Origin: Bacillota bacterium | GTDB taxonomy: Bacteria; Bacillota; Clostridia; Lachnospirales; Cellulosilyticaceae | DNA: 6,691 nucleotides | Reading direction: 5' to 3' | Assembly (NCBI GenBank): GCA_023457875.1 | Contig: JAEXBC010000108.1 | Span: 1 to 6,691 of the forward strand | Shown here: positions 6,241-6,691 of the stretch, one piece after another | Layout: each line of letters starts with the position of its first letter | Numbering within the stretch: position 1 is the first letter of the stretch | The notes under the pieces: generated by a model | The model's database searches: none | The model's input: the letters and a program-made list of their open reading frames with translations, nothing else | What the model was told of the DNA's origin: nothing | Position numbers and translations under genes: made by a program

Positions 6241-6299
6241 GTGATGAAGATAAATAATGAGCCAAGTTGATAACTTGACCCATTATTTATCTCTATCAC
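6241..6299 (-). terminator. Very long hairpin overlapping the 3' end of the orphan gene
   Basis: Two 28-base arms (6299-6272 and 6268-6241) flank a 3-base AUC loop. In minus-strand RNA, 27 of 28 positions pair: three are G-U wobbles and one is an A-C mismatch. The stem takes in the last codons and the TAA stop of the 107-residue gene. In plus-strand RNA the wobbles become A-C mismatches, so the structure belongs to the minus strand. It lies between two minus-strand genes and probably ends the upstream transcript or protects its 3' end. The tail after it lacks a long U run, so efficient intrinsic termination is not certain. Confidence 0.6.
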
Positions 6300-6606
6300 T
6301 ATCGGGTAGTGAAAGAATAATACTTTTTGCAACATCATAAAATTGCTCAACTAATATTGCTTCATTCTTTCTATGATATTCACATAACTTACTAAATTCT
6401 AATTCTAGTCTTTCTCTGCTTTCTTCAAATAGTCCTGTATTGACACATGCCTTACTATATTCTTTTATTAAATGATCATATGAGTCAGGATTGTTTTTCA
6501 CTTGCTTTAAATCTACTCCTTGAGCACCCAAAAAAGCTACCAGCTTATCTGTTTCTCTTGCATTATCTTGTGCTCTTCTCAATATCTTAAATTCAATTTG
6601 ATTCAC
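6283..6606 (-). CDS. Hypothetical protein, 107 residues, predicted helical
   Basis: I do not recognise this protein. It is charged and probably all helical, with long helix-like stretches at about 2-27, 43-56 and 59-100; there is no signal peptide, membrane segment or nucleotide-binding motif. It has two cysteines (54 and 75) and a hydrophilic tail of Asp, Arg and Lys. It is not YaaQ, YaaL or BofA, the small proteins often found near this locus. The start is GTG, with a run of six G residues ending in GGGGGGAT about six bases upstream as binding site. An ATG one base upstream runs directly into TGA and cannot be used. The gene precedes the decarboxylase by 157 bp, with a large hairpin in between, so it is probably a separate transcript. 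Coding potential is supported by the ribosome binding site, uninterrupted length and the hairpin at its end. Confidence 0.7.
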   Translation of the reverse strand: MNQIEFKILRRAQDNARETDKLVAFLGAQGVDLKQVKNNPDSYDHLIKEYSKACVNTGLFEESRERLELEFSKLCEYHRKNEAILVEQFYDVAKSIILSLPDSDRDK

Positions 6607-6691
6607 ATAGATCCCCCCATAGTTTGTTTATAAATTATATTCCCACTAATAGGTAATTATTCATGTATGAATCCTTGAATTGATACGGGGT
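6607..6691 (-). promoter_or_regulatory. Upstream region of the orphan gene, with a 14-bp palindrome and possible -10 box
   Basis: ATTCAT (6659-6664) and ATGAAT (6667-6672) form a palindrome with a 2-base centre. On the minus strand a perfect TATAAT follows about 35-40 bases before the GTG start, but no matching -35 hexamer is present 16-18 bp upstream. The palindrome lies just where a -35 element would be, so an activator or repressor site is possible. The rest of the interval is plain AT-rich sequence. Confidence 0.3.

Noticed and set aside
6613..6618. Run of six G residues (minus strand) as a phase-variable tract
   Set aside because: Too short for frequent slippage and placed as a normal ribosome binding site.

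Overview
The window is AT-rich and has a low-GC Firmicutes character, most likely a clostridium (class Clostridia). The evidence is the codon use, the strong GGAGG-type ribosome binding sites and above all the gene order. All supported genes lie on the minus strand, so transcription runs from high to low coordinates. No tRNA, rRNA, CRISPR array, transposase or prophage gene is visible, and no gap without a gene exceeds 200 bases.

In the direction of transcription the layout is as follows. (1) A GTG-started 107-residue protein of unknown function (6606-6283) ends in a very long hairpin (6299-6241). (2) A compact PLP-dependent Orn/Lys/Arg decarboxylase of the YaaO type (6125-4725) follows. (3) A divergent guanylate-kinase-like P-loop kinase (4648-4061) sits in the slot that Bacillus subtilis gives to thymidylate kinase. 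(4) A 197-bp gap holds a good sigma-A-type promoter (TTGCAA, 17 bp, TAGAAT) about 45 bases before yaaR. (5) The last genes are yaaR, holB (DNA polymerase III delta'), ricT/yaaT, the tRNA methyltransferase trmN6/yabB, and rsmI, which is cut by the window edge. From holB onward the genes are packed tightly: an ATGA overlap between holB and ricT, a 56-bp overlap between ricT and trmN6 as drawn, and 27 bp before rsmI.

This is the conserved yaaO-tmk-yaaQ-yaaR-holB-yaaT-yabA-yabB-yazA-rsmI neighbourhood of Firmicutes. Here yaaQ, yabA and yazA are missing and a Gmk-like kinase replaces tmk. The genes serve DNA replication (clamp loader), RNA processing (RicT) and tRNA/rRNA methylation (TrmN6, RsmI); the decarboxylase and kinase are the accessory partners.

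The coding content is mostly ordinary. The least explained parts are non-coding. Between yaaR and holB there is a 66-bp palindromic, MITE-like hairpin with a U-rich tail, then a second hairpin preceded by a duplicated copy of the holB start region that opens an 8-codon mini-ORF. The 28-position hairpin after the orphan gene pairs better in minus-strand RNA than in plus-strand RNA. No convincing new multi-gene system was found.
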